The position numbers were made by a program, and so were the translations under genes. Shown here piece after piece: positions 36,934 through 47,698 of a stretch of DNA of 64,000 nt (positions are counted from its first letter, which is position 1; every line of letters begins with the position of its first letter). This DNA comes from Phoronis australis (lineage: Eukaryota > Phoronida > Phoronidae), in the NCBI GenBank assembly GCA_002633005.1, contig NMRA01000182.1:71077-135076 (forward strand). Direction: 5' to 3'. A model generated the notes under the pieces. It was not told where the DNA came from, ran no database searches, and saw only the letters and a list, made by a program, of their open reading frames with translations.

Positions 36934-39211
36934 CTTAAAACTTTTGAAGAGTGTTGAACAATATGTATCGGAGATTATGACAAGCGTTTCAAATGGCACA
37001 GCCACCTTAAACAAGGAATGTTTACTAATTTCTTCAATCTCCATATCAAATTACACCTCCGCGTACTTTTAAAGCTGTCAGCTTATAATGGAGAGTACAG
37101 ATTGAGTACTTTGGACAGTTTAAATGCGCTTCAATCGATTTTAGTTTTCCATTTAAAGCAAACATTGCTTTTTCAATTCTCAGACGTCTCAGTCACGTGC
37201 GCAAACAAGTACATAATAAAAATACCGCAGCGTACTTAACTCAACATTCGTGAGCCGTCCCCTTTAAGGTGTAATAAACGATTATACAACTTGTCATTTT
37301 GTTGAATTTCATGGACTCATACCACTTACTTCGTAAACAAACACGCAATAATGTGAATTACCTTACTGCAGGCAGTTCGCAGTTGCCGTATCATGTAATG
37401 GCACAAGGTATTTTCAGACCGAAAAAAGCATGACAATTCTTGTAATATCGGACATCAAAAATAAAGTGACCATGTCTGCCTTTTATAATTGTGCTTTACT
37501 TGTAGGCTGTATCCTTTTGCCAGGACTATTATTGAGCAGACTCATGAAATGTCGATTTCCAAGACTTGTTGCTTAATAGTTCTGGTTGAGCCGCCTCGTG
37601 TACCAGCCGGTCTCGTCACCTGTTGAGGGCAGCGAGTACTCTCGCTGGTTCCCTGCGTGCCGCTAGGTGGTCGGTAGCCAGCATGGCTAGGCACGTAGGG
37701 AGGCACAGAACAGTTCTCACAGGGGTTCGCCTGTCAGAACACACGTCAATGCACTCTTCACCCTTTCTTCACTTTGTCAAAAACTGCATGCAAATAAGGA
37801 AATGTTTTGAGTCATTTCACATCAGAAGCCCTACAGATGAGTACAGAAACTTTATTCTCTGTTGCATTTTTGACTCTTTCACTCCCAGTGGAAACCAAGC
37901 TGAAGTAAGAAAAATGAGGGCAAAAAAATGCAAAATCGGCACTTTTCACCCCAAAATCACCACTTTCCTGCAGATGCTCGACTAAAGCCAAGATTCCGAA
38001 AGCAAATTTCCTACCGATTCCAAAAATGTGGTCCAAAAGTACTGTCAACCAACTAGGTTTTTTGCAAATCTGGCTTGTTTGAGGGCTACCTGAAATCGCG
38101 GCCAATTTCTCAGTTGCTACACAGCAATGCACAACTGCAACAGGGGGCCACCATCTTGAAGAAGAGTGCAGCAACAGCCAAGAAACTGGCCTTTTTTCAT
38201 TCCCAGCATGTTCACAAATACAAAAAACACATTCACTTGGCCTACACACAATACCTAACTAAAAAATGCCCCCAAGCTTGGCCTAGCCCTAGATTTTAAC
38301 ATTTAACAGTCTAACTATTCTGTGCCACCTAGGGAACCAGCGAGGCGAGTACTGTGACACAAGCGTCCTCTATTGTTTAACTTGAAACTAATCATGCAGA
38401 GGCGAATCTCCCTTGCCGTAGATCTGGCCGGGGCGCTCTCAAAGAAAACTGACTTATAGCTAAGACAAATATTATACTTGAGTCAACAATAAGATCAAAT
38501 ATAAATTTGTTTTAAGTCTGTTTCAAGAAAATATTCTTTCTTAAGTTTGACTTAAGTTTTTGACTCTTAAAAGTTTTGTCTTAAATTTGACGTAACTTAC
38601 CGGATGTGGAAGTTTCAAACTCTGGAGGTTGGAACAAATCTTAGACTTAAGTCAAAAATAAACTAAATTTGGTTTCTTGGAACGGCCGGGCCCCTGGACT
38701 TGGCTGCTCAAGGATGAGCATGTGACATGTATTTGGCCGAACTTAAGCATGCTAAGATCTCTCGTCCTCGGTGAACTTGAATCCGCCACCAAGTCACAGC
38801 AGCCCACGGAATTCCACTCGGCCCTGGGTTACCATTTTCTCCCACAGTCCCAGTTGTCACCAGCTTCACCCCTCCCCGATCTCCATCAAGCCTACTTTAG
38901 TGGGTTATTTTTCATTTTCCTGTGTGTCTTTCGCTGTTGATATGATGCCGTTTGTAATTTTCCCCGGCCCTTTACTCCAGTGGTTGCTGCTCCGCTCGAA
39001 TTCCTTCTTGATTTCTTCGAATTTCTTGTAATTTTTCAGTGCACCTAGGGGCAATGCCCCTCTCTGATCCCACCCTTTTCCCAATACACCTATGTTCTTT
39101 GTGTGGTATTGACATCAAGAGAGGAAAGAGTGAGACAGCACATTTATGTCAATACAAGACAAGATGCCTAAGGTATATCTACAGCCAAACAACGGTATCA
39201 GCAATTTGACT
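36934..39211. repeat. Duplicated segment, right copy (probable haplotype 2)
   Basis: Counterpart of 34751-36356. It is longer mainly because of the element at 37702-38326 plus its 9 bp target duplication, with a few smaller indels (for example extra CTTAAGTC-containing sequence near 38640-38665). After 39211 it continues into unique sequence where the left copy meets the gap. Confidence 0.9.
37702..38326. mobile_element. 625 bp non-autonomous DNA transposon with empty site
   Basis: The ends are GGCACAGAACAGTT and, inverted, GGCACAGAATAGTT: 14 bp TIRs with one mismatch. They are flanked by ACGTAGGGA (37693-37701) and ACCTAGGGA (38327-38335), a 9 bp target duplication with one mismatch. The left copy of the segment holds the unoccupied site (CACGTAGGGAACC at 35511-35523). 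No transposase frame is present. A 9 bp duplication fits Mutator-like elements (8 bp would suggest hAT), but the superfamily is not settled. Confidence 0.85.
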
Positions 39212-40680
39212 AAATTTTATTTGATAAAAATGTTCAAAATGAAATTTCAAAAACGTTGCAGGTTTTTAAAAATATTACTTCACCATTTGTTTCATGCAAC
39301 TTTTAATTGTTTTTCATAAAAATTGTAAGAGTTCCATTTTTAACAACCCTCGTGTAAAAATGAAAACATCTGAAGACAATTCCTAAACGCATTTTGGAGA
39401 GCAGTGTAGAAATTATAGATTATGAAAGTTTCATATGAATATGAACAGCCATTTCTGAAAATACGTTCAAAGTTAGCCCAAGTTGGACATTTGTTTGCGT
39501 CTTACGTAACCTTGACTGGCGCTAAAATTAGGCGTACCTCAAACAGACAACTCCGTCTTTAGCTTTCTATGGAAAGTTCTGGTTAAAACAAGCTATTGTA
39601 ATTTTTTATGCTTTGACCATGTATTGCAAGTAGTAGACATTTAATCAGTTAAAACTAGATATCGAATTTGGAAGTTAGTTGCATTCGAAAAATCAAGCAA
39701 TATCCGGTTTGCAATAAAGACAGCCAGAAAAAAGTAAATCTACAAATAGATGTTCCATAAAATGTTACCGTGGTTACATTCCAAGCTGCAAATTAAGAGA
39801 AAAAAGATTTGGTCTAGATAATTCAGGAAACTGCATTTAATTTGATGGAAACATTATTGATCGACTGGGTAATAATGAATCCTGGGCAAACAGATTTTTT
39901 TAGCTCAGTCTAATGTTAATGTCAACCAATTCTTGCCGTGTATGAAGCCCACAGTTGACTACATTAGCATGTCACTAAACTCCACGGTACAGGTATATAT
40001 ATTGCTTATCTAACTCTCTTGCAACAACAAATACTCCATTTAACGTGTGTGGGTACTTAACAAACCAAAAATCTATATTGAAATGTTTGAAGACTCCATT
40101 GATGGTCGCTATGTACGTTTAAGGTATACCTCAAAGGAACTGGCTTTAAATATATTTACCGAAGCTCTATGTTTTCGTCGTTATCCCTCGCCCAATTGAC
40201 AGTGCTGTCATTCTAATGTCTGTTTAGTGTTTTTGTAAAGCGACATGCATGAAGCCTACTCGGCGTGCTAAGAAACGTTCCGTAATCAACTGTTGAGATA
40301 ACTAAAGTAAAAGATGTCGTAAGTTGTTTTGCATCTACTTAGTGACCGCAATTAGTAATTTGAACACGTATTTTACCATGAACTTTTTACTGAATAATGT
40401 TTCTCCACATGCATATTTATTTTTCGATTCAACGGGCCACATTATATTCGACTAAGGACGCCATTACCATTTCTTTTAAACTGCATTATTTGCGAATGAT
40501 TTCTTTAATTGCGCAATAATGGGGGAGAAATGAGTTAGGTTTCATGTGCTGTGTTCGTGTCGAAACAAGGTATATAAGATTTGACAGGGATAATGTGTAC
40601 AGTTACATTTTATCTGAGACAGATAAACAAATCATCTATTAATCTTTCTTTAAGTGTCATAAGTAATCTCCTTTTTGCAG
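39212..40680. other. Intergenic, ending in a splice acceptor
   Basis: No gene seen. The right end is ATCTCCTTTTTGCAG, a strong 3' splice site (AG at 40679-40680), 35 nt before the ATG of the next gene. Confidence 0.5.
40571..40578 (+). promoter_or_regulatory. Candidate TATA box of gene D
   Basis: TATATAAG 145 bp before the ATG at 40716. It conflicts with use of the strong acceptor at 40680, since a first exon and intron would hardly fit between. One of the two is probably not used. Confidence 0.3.
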
Positions 40681-40715
40681 GGATTGACTTCAGCGACCGT
40701 GTAGAAATTTGAAAG

Positions 40716-42044
40716 ATGGCCGGCAAACAAAAACATGGAAAAGGAAAACGCAGAAGGGGTTCCAAAGCCTTGGACGTCCTTCCTCTGATTCGAGAACTGA
40801 CTGAAATACCCGCCAAGTCACGACAAGCAACAATGTTGTCAAAAAAGGAAACTAGACAAGAAGGTAGGGGAACGCAAAATACTCGGGAGACCAGTCAACG
40901 TGATGTGCTCAATGCTGTCGAGATGTCCCAACTTTTGGATCAAAAGGCTGAGGAAAATAAAATTACTGCTTTCGCCTCTAAAGCGGCAATTGACCCGAGA
41001 TCTCAAGTCAAGGCACCATGCAATTCCGCTGCAAATCATGTTAAAGGCAAAAAGATAATCGACGTTAAGAAAGCAACGGACATATCTGAACACACCAACG
41101 GCACAGAAATGACAATAAGAAGTGAGAAAACACCAGTTGTTTTAAACGTTGGTGAAGACGATGCATCTGTCATAAGTACGATGACAGCTGATGACTCAAA
41201 GAAACTCAACACAAACGAATCCCACGTTGATACAAGCAAATTGCCTAAACTCCCTGTTAAAGATTCGATTTTAACTTTAAAGCTCTCTTCTCATGCAAAT
41301 GCTGGGCTGCCCACTGTGTTACCAGAATCTCCATGTAAAAAATATGTCCAAATTGGATTTCCGGTCCTGCGTACACAACAAGTCGTAGAAAACCAATGGA
41401 AGGTTCCCCGTCTTTCGAAACTGAAAAATCTGCCGACTCTTACATCAGACGAAAGTTTCTGGAGTCGTAACACAATTTACAGTGACTCGAACCTTCGACT
41501 AATCGACAAAATTGTAAAGAATCCAGTAAAACGCCCACGAGCTGGGAAACTTTCCAAACGCTCTCGGCCAGGCGGCGCGGGAACGCTCTCGCTTCCAGAC
41601 CGCAACTACATTTTCGATGATATTGCTAGCATGGGCGCTCTCGAACGCTTTGCACGTGACCGCATGTTTGTGCCGACGATTTACAAGAATATTTTCAACT
41701 GTCCAACTCGGAATCGAGCCTACATCTCAGCTATGTATACGGAGGACTTCAAGGCCCGACACAATCACGCACCAACTTGTAGGTTATTCAGTATTGAGCC
41801 CCAAAACCCGGACTGTCAATTTTGTGACGTGTTGGGAAAGGGGTCTTGTAAGTATTGTACAGAGCTTAAAAACAGGGTATTCGCCAAGGCTTATGAGAAC
41901 TTTTATCTGCCTCCTGTGAACATAAATAGAGCGACACTGGTGGCGCCCCAGTTGGCGCATACACTTTTACACGGTACACGCTCAGTTGCGTCGCCAAAAG
42001 AACCATTGAGACGTGGAAAGAAAGTGAAATTTAGCAAGCTTTGA
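40716..42044 (+). CDS. Unknown single-exon protein D (442 aa), CDVLG Cys motif
   Basis: Uninterrupted 442-codon frame in a good start context (GAAAGATGGCC), 35 nt after a strong acceptor. The N terminus is very basic (KQKHGKGKRRRGSK), possibly a nuclear or nucleic-acid-binding signal. The middle is disordered-looking. Residues 237-244 (KNLPTLTS) resemble the K-x-L-P-x-L block of proteins B and C. From about 296 the sequence becomes aromatic and structured-looking. Residues 367-381 read CQFCDVLGKGSCKYC, that is C-x2-C-x7-C-x2-C, with another Cys at 355. It ends in KKVKFSKL, where KKVKF (435-439) fits the RVxF PP1-docking pattern. It converges with the minus-strand gene at 43191, 1.15 kb away, which carries the same Cys motif. 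Function unknown. Confidence 0.87.
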   Translation: MAGKQKHGKGKRRRGSKALDVLPLIRELTEIPAKSRQATMLSKKETRQEGRGTQNTRETSQRDVLNAVEMSQLLDQKAEENKITAFASKAAIDPRSQVKAPCNSAANHVKGKKIIDVKKATDISEHTNGTEMTIRSEKTPVVLNVGEDDASVISTMTADDSKKLNTNESHVDTSKLPKLPVKDSILTLKLSSHANAGLPTVLPESPCKKYVQIGFPVLRTQQVVENQWKVPRLSKLKNLPTLTSDESFWSRNTIYSDSNLRLIDKIVKNPVKRPRAGKLSKRSRPGGAGTLSLPDRNYIFDDIASMGALERFARDRMFVPTIYKNIFNCPTRNRAYISAMYTEDFKARHNHAPTCRLFSIEPQNPDCQFCDVLGKGSCKYCTELKNRVFAKAYENFYLPPVNINRATLVAPQLAHTLLHGTRSVASPKEPLRRGKKVKFSKL

Positions 42045-43189
42045 TTTTTGAATCTGTTATCTTTTGTGAGAGATATTATTGCAAAACGTAGAATATTGAG
42101 ATTTTTTGGCTTCTGTTGTTGATGCTTGTGTTATTGTTATTGGTTTGTTGAATTGTTCTTTCATCACTAATATCAAAATAGTAAGAAAACTACACACTGT
42201 CTCTGAGAACACACAAAATAATTTATCAGATAGTTTGCATCAATTATTGTTAAACTGTGGCGTGCTAACCAGTTACATTCATTACAAAAACTTTTTCGTT
42301 TTGTGATAACGAAATGGGAGCGTAACATCAAACTATTTTCACTTTCACCAAATAGGGCTTTGTTCCGTAAAAGAAAGAATCCTGCTCGTAGTGCATGGCG
42401 ATAGGTCGCGAAGTCTTACGTGATCTTGTGTTTTCGCCAGGCTCTCGGATCGCGTCTACGGAACGCTTCCCTGGTCCGATCTTTGTGTAACAGGTTTCTT
42501 GTGTACTTCGTAATGCTGCCGCACTAATTGTCCAAGAGACTTCAAAATGTAGCCTACACAGTTTCAGTTTTTATTTTTAAATGGTGACTTTTATTGATAT
42601 TTGCCAAGTGATCAACTTACGGGTTTCTAAACTAAGCAGATTTGGAGGAATACAAAATCAACATCATGTTGGGTAACCTCGCCACCATGAAGTCTTACAA
42701 ACCTTAGGCAGATTCCCACTGAACAGTAAGAAATCGCGTTCCGTAGACTCAAGACATTAGGCATGCATCTGCGATGAAAATTCTGCGCTTCTGGAACGGA
42801 AACGATGAATTCTATTACATTCCAACCTCTCAACCATTCTCTCTAAACATTCACCTTTCACGCGCGTGATCATAAAGTTTGGAAGTCACCACAAAAACGA
42901 GTTTATGGGGAATCATTACCTGACTTTGATACCCGCTGGTGGCGACTTTGTAGCCACTTGGGATTTTTCAAAAGTCGTCAAACACAAAGCTGAAGTTGCA
43001 TTAGCGACCTGCATGTCACCGAATCGAGCACTGCACGGTAAAAGCAGGCAACTGCAATATGCAAGGAATCACTGAAGCAATATTGCAGTATCGAGGAGTG
43101 AGCATTGGTCAAACATGCACATACGCGCTTTGACTCTCCAGTGCCCCAAGACACGATAACACAAAACGAAGGCGAAGAACAATAAATGT
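42045..43189. other. Region between convergent genes D and E
   Basis: Contains the 3' ends of both genes. No canonical poly(A) signal is obvious for gene D. No further gene seen. Confidence 0.45.
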
Positions 43190-43195
43190 TTTATT
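43190..43195 (-). terminator. Poly(A) signal overlapping the stop codon of gene E
   Basis: On the minus strand GAATAAAAC contains both the TAA stop (43191-43193) and AATAAA. A T/GT-rich stretch (TTTTGTGTTATCGTGTCTTGG) follows about 30 nt on, as expected for a downstream element. If used, the 3'UTR would be only some 15-25 nt. Confidence 0.4.
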
Positions 43196-44135
43196 CTTCG
43201 TCATCCTCCAAAGCCGCTGTAGGAATTACTGTCACAGCGTCTCGTTTATCTTCATCGAGTCCCATTTCCTTGAACGTGTCAGAGAGCAAATCTGGCACAG
43301 CGGAAAACCGTCTGTAGGGCTGAGGTCCATTTTTGTCTACCATAGGAGGTCCTAATGGTAGTTCTTCCTCGCCGATAGAACTCACGGGGGAATAGGAGGA
43401 ATTTGAACCTTCACCTGAAGTTGGTGGTTGCTCTACAATCTCCGGCGCCATCTGTCGGCTTTTATGTTTCTCCATAACTCGTCGATGTAACTCCACTGGC
43501 GACAAAATGGTCAAGAAATCTTTCTTTTCATAATGAATTGGGACATCGCTAAAATGTCTTCCCTTTGTTACTGGCAATGTCTTCTTTGTAAGTCTGGCCA
43601 AAATTTTGTCTTGGATTTGGTACAGCCAGTCGTATTGGGGGAAGAGATTCTTTCTGTAGTCTTGACTAAAATGGAGCTGATCACACAGTCTTTGAGAGGA
43701 ATATGTATTTACAATGTCCCATTCTCTTGTTTTGCAAGCTTCTGGCTCATCACTTTTGAATCCACCGTTAATAGATCGTTTTATGCAATCTTTGCACGAA
43801 ACAGGTCCTAAAACCTCACAGTGGTGGACATGGAATACATCACTTGCCGATTCGCTCTCCGACTTTTTACATTTTACATTCCATCTGTGAGAAGTAAGAA
43901 AACTCGGCTTAGTTACGTAGGGTAATTTCCAGTCTTGGAAAGAATAATCCGGTTCTGCAAATGGCGCACGGAAATGCTCTTGGATTATGTCACCGTGTGA
44001 GTTATGTGTACGGTGGTTGTGATACATGTAAAGAAGATTTCGCATCACATGAAGCTGACTTTCACCGTTCAAAACGAGACCGATATTCTTCCCTGTATGT
44101 CCTAACAGCTTTCGATTACGACTGCGAGAATTCAT
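43191..44135 (-). CDS. Unknown single-exon protein E (314 aa), CEVLG Cys/His motif
   Basis: Uninterrupted 314-codon frame on the minus strand. A clear acceptor (TTGATTTTACAG, minus strand, AG at plus 44174-44175) lies 38 nt before the ATG. The N terminus is basic and His-rich. Residues 89-94 are CKKSES, as in protein B. Residues 102-117 read HVHHCEVLGPVSCKDC, aligning residue for residue to CRQCCDVLGPTSCHQC of B, with His in place of two Cys. Residues 162-177 (KNLFPQYDWLYQIQDKI) resemble the LPNL-IQDTI block of B. The C-terminal third is Ser/Pro/Glu-rich with an acidic end (LEDDEE) and a TSGEGS motif. Likely a paralogue of B; whether it binds metal and what it does are unknown. Confidence 0.86.
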   Translation of the reverse strand: MNSRSRNRKLLGHTGKNIGLVLNGESQLHVMRNLLYMYHNHRTHNSHGDIIQEHFRAPFAEPDYSFQDWKLPYVTKPSFLTSHRWNVKCKKSESESASDVFHVHHCEVLGPVSCKDCIKRSINGGFKSDEPEACKTREWDIVNTYSSQRLCDQLHFSQDYRKNLFPQYDWLYQIQDKILARLTKKTLPVTKGRHFSDVPIHYEKKDFLTILSPVELHRRVMEKHKSRQMAPEIVEQPPTSGEGSNSSYSPVSSIGEEELPLGPPMVDKNGPQPYRRFSAVPDLLSDTFKEMGLDEDKRDAVTVIPTAALEDDEE

Positions 44136-45723
44136 TGTGGGTTGTCCGCTTCACGCACGTTAAGGAGTACGACCTGTAAAATCAAGATGAAAAAGGCTAG
44201 ACACGCTTGACTTCAGATTCTCCTGATAAACCTTTGCGATCGAAGTCCTATATCCAATACACAAATTTACGAAAGCTAAATTGTTAAGTGAGCTATACGT
44301 GTGCCCGATACGATCTCTGATAAAGTTTTGCAATGAATAAAATTGTCATTCTGTACATTCGTTTCCCAGATTATAACAGAAGAGATGGAGATATTCAGCT
44401 TTAATTAAACACCTCTTTCGACAACCTTACAACTCCAGTCAACCTACTTTAAACTGGTTTTGATTTTTTTTCAACCCGTGTCACGTCATTATCGCCGACA
44501 ATGGTGGTAAATTATTTTTATTAAATTAAAAATTGACAGGATCATTTCCAAAGACCATAATTGTTATTATTGTTATTTTTAAAACTAGCCTACGTGTACA
44601 ATGCAAGTGGACCAATAACGGTTATTCCAAGAACACAACGTGCCAGCATTGACAATACCTAGCGCTGGGTAAATTAGTAAACTTACAAGTTGGGTTGCTA
44701 CATAGTTCTTGAACTTAGTCAATGCCAACTGAGCTGCTTCCGTTCCCTTCATCGTCAGGAAATTGGTCAATTATTCAACTAGGGTGCGCTTTACAATAAA
44801 TAATACCAAATATCACTTACCTGCAAAATTCAATCAAGATTCTTTGCGTTGAATTGGCTGCTTACTCAATTTGCAAATCCATGTTAAGACCACATTTCCA
44901 GCTCTAATATCCGATGACTTAATGTTCCACGTTCTTGGCTATCACCTTCGTCTTAGTAACCAATATATGTTATAGAATAGTAGACAATCAATGAGTCGTT
45001 TATCAACATTTATGTCTTTCGTGTATACACAACTAATTCAAGTAGTAAATATTTCATTTTGCTGATAAAGAACTGCGCGGAATTTGACACAAAACTGTGT
45101 AATAAATGGTAGCTGCCACAAACCGTAACGAGCTCGAGATGGTCTGCAAAAATGTTAAACAGCCGACACCAACCACAAGTGCTGTTCGTTTAACTTGAAG
45201 GAGAACTCCTTGAAAATTTTAATTTTGAATATTCAAAGTATTGAACATGATACTTGTATTTCATACGGACACTATAGATGCAACGATAACGTGTTTGTAA
45301 ATTTGATAAGTTTTAACTTAATATCTAAAAATTGAAGATTGTTCCCAGTCTCTGTCTGGGTCGTTTACTACAGATTTTACTAGGTGCCTCTGGCCTTTAC
45401 CAGCGGCAGTTCCTTGGGCGGCGTTAGGTGCAGCAAGTGTTTTCCAAGAAGAGCGAAATCACCCAAGTCTTTACGGGATGTAGCTGTATATTGGGTCACA
45501 ATATAACATAGTAATAATATTCTCGAGTACCTATGGTTTTACAAGTCACAACACTGGCTTTATTCACGAGTGCCTTGCCAAACGGGCACGTGGTTAAGCC
45601 TAATGCTAAAAGCACATTAAACCCCCCTTCTGTTTTGAAAACAAACTTTTGATGTAGATAGCTTGACATTGTGAAATTGGAATCCAACTTCTCTTTATTC
45701 AAATTAGAGGAGATTTTGAACTT

Positions 45724-45829
45724 GGAAAAATGACAGTTCGTTATAATTGTTTACAGGCTCTCTACACCTAGGTTTTTGACGGCAGGACATCGTGTGGTTC
45801 CAGGTAATAACGAACTGTCAGTTCTTTCC
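45724..45829. repeat. Inverted repeat, 14 bp perfect arms
   Basis: TGACAGTTCGTTAT at 45731-45744 and its exact inverse ATAACGAACTGTCA at 45807-45820. Similarity continues to GGAAA at the outer ends. About 62 bp lies between. Probably a small foldback element. Confidence 0.7.
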
Positions 45830-45895
45830 GAGCCTCCAACTGTAGAAACCACTTTTCATCTGAGTAAGAAAAAATTTCACAGTAGTTTTACAACG

Positions 45896-45957
45896 GTTTG
45901 CATTCTAAATCAAAAGTCTGTTTGAGGTTTGCATTCTAAATCAAAAGCCTGTTTGAG
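45896..45957. repeat. 31 bp direct repeat, two copies
   Basis: GTTTGCATTCTAAATCAAAA plus 11 more bases occurs twice head to tail, differing at one base (GTCTG against GCCTG). Confidence 0.9.
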
Positions 45958-46381
45958 CTATGAAGGCGGTTTTATATCCAATCTCTCTCTCAACTTCGCG
46001 TGAATGCTCGTCGTTTTTTCCGTGATGAAACAGTTTTGAGGGTAATCACACAACTTTTTGTTATGAAGTAACCAGAGTTTTTGCAGCCACTCTGTCATTT
46101 TTCTTAACATTAATACATTGAAGAACGATTGAATGATACGACATCAAAAAATTTGGGTGTCCTTGTTGTATCCTCTGACGTTCCAACTTAAAACACAACC
46201 TCGCAGCCTTCACAACAGGTTCATTATATTAAAAGGGAAATGTCTGTTTTATTTCAAAAACATCGAGCGGTTTGAGATAATCCTGTGGTTTGATCTGTAC
46301 GTTTAATGTAAGTTTGGTGGGTGTTTTATGTTCATAGTTTTATCCCATGTTCGGTTTGATACCAAAATGGCAAAATTAAAC

Positions 46382-46798
46382 ACTTAACTTGTGCCCACTT
46401 TTCATTTTTATTACTGACAAACAGCTAAAATTGTTATATAGTCAGTGCCACCCAAATTGTCCAGAGATTCCAAATCTTCACTTCTGGTTATCACCATATT
46501 TGCACTTTTGTATATATTTTAGGATTTGAGTTCTAATATAGATTAAACTTTAATGACACGTGAAATTTTTATTGTAGGCCTACCTGTAATGTGGAAAGTT
46601 CAGGGATGGGCTCACAATGAACTTAACTAATTAAGTTTCGCTGGCAATCAAGATCTACCACTGTTTCGGAACTTCAAGTTTCAAACTTAGATAAAAAGTT
46701 ATCAACCCGTTCCGGGTAAGAAAAAAAACACAAGTGGGCAGAAGCATTAAAAATTAAATAACGAAAATCAATATGAAACATATCGTTTCTTTGGGAAG
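46382..46798. repeat. Dispersed ~0.41 kb repeat, copy 1
   Basis: Matches 54782-55192 in the same orientation over its full length, beginning ACTTAACTTGTGCCCAC and ending CTTTGGGAAG. Copies differ by substitutions and short indels, so they are older than the 0.73 kb duplication. No coding frame is kept. It may be a SINE or MITE without obvious termini. Confidence 0.85.
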
Positions 46799-46860
46799 GG
46801 TAAAATAATAAAACTAGTAAAACTAAAATGACGAGCGTCGGTACTAAAATACATTAAAAT

Positions 46861-46905
46861 ATCCCCACGTTTCGAGCGATGCGCTCTTTGTCAAGGGTGT
46901 GCTAC
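46861..46905 (-). mobile_element. Possible Penelope-like element end
   Basis: Read on the minus strand: TTGACAAAGAGCGCATCGCTCGAAACGTGGGG, in which GCGCATCGCTCGAAACGT resembles the self-pairing words often found at the ends of Penelope-like and related retroelements. No reverse transcriptase or endonuclease frame is nearby. Based on general resemblance only. Confidence 0.25.
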
Positions 46906-47698
46906 AGACTGTCTCGTAATGTTCTTATCAAGACAGGATTCTATTTCCGACATCGACTACGCATGAGTTTTCTTCACCATTCATCCGTCGATTTTTAGGG
47001 ATCGATAAAACTTTTACGACCATATTTAAAAGAAAACAATTTTGGTTCCTTTAAAGTCATCTTGACGAATTTTCTCAGCTAATTATCCAAAATCTTCTTC
47101 CGCAACAGAAGACAAATACGATTCTCTAATATGTCAGTGGAAATTGATGCTTAATTCTCAGATGACTGGTGAATGGTGGAAGAAAACACATATTTTCTCA
47201 ATAAATATCAGTATTAATACAAAGTTGAAATGGTTTAAAATCCGTTTATCACGTATACTCTTAAGCACTTTCATCTAAAATTAGTCACAGATTCTCAAAT
47301 GAAGCCAGAGTGATATCGTCCATCTGTACTGGTCATGTGAACTTGTGCGTTCCGTTTGGTCTTCGTTGTTTGGTTCAATAAAATGTGAATTCATCAACAT
47401 TTTGTTTTCATGTCAAGGTGTTATGTTATTTTCAGCAAGTCTTCATTCAATACAACATGTATCAAATTTAATATCAACTGTTGATAAATGTCATTTACAT
47501 CGCTGGAGATTAGTGAATCTTGAGCCTCCCTGTTGAATACTTGAAAACAGAGTACAACAAAACAGAAATAAAGTACATATTCTCTACGAAAATTTTCGAA
47601 TAATTTTATTTTAATCATAGATGGATTATGGATCTTTTATTGGATGAGTGGTAACATGAGTGAGTGTGAGTGTGCTTGAGTAAGAAACCTGACAACTT
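46906..47698. other. Intergenic, no gene seen
   Basis: AT-rich, short frames only. A short TGAGTG-rich stretch lies at 47644-47680, just before the tandem array. Confidence 0.45.

Larger units (their letters stand above)
44176..46381. other. Upstream of gene E; intergenic with small repeats
   Basis: The left end should hold the 5'UTR intron and promoter of the minus-strand gene E. No gene recognised. The two small repeats at 45724-45829 and 45896-45957 are listed separately. Confidence 0.45.
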
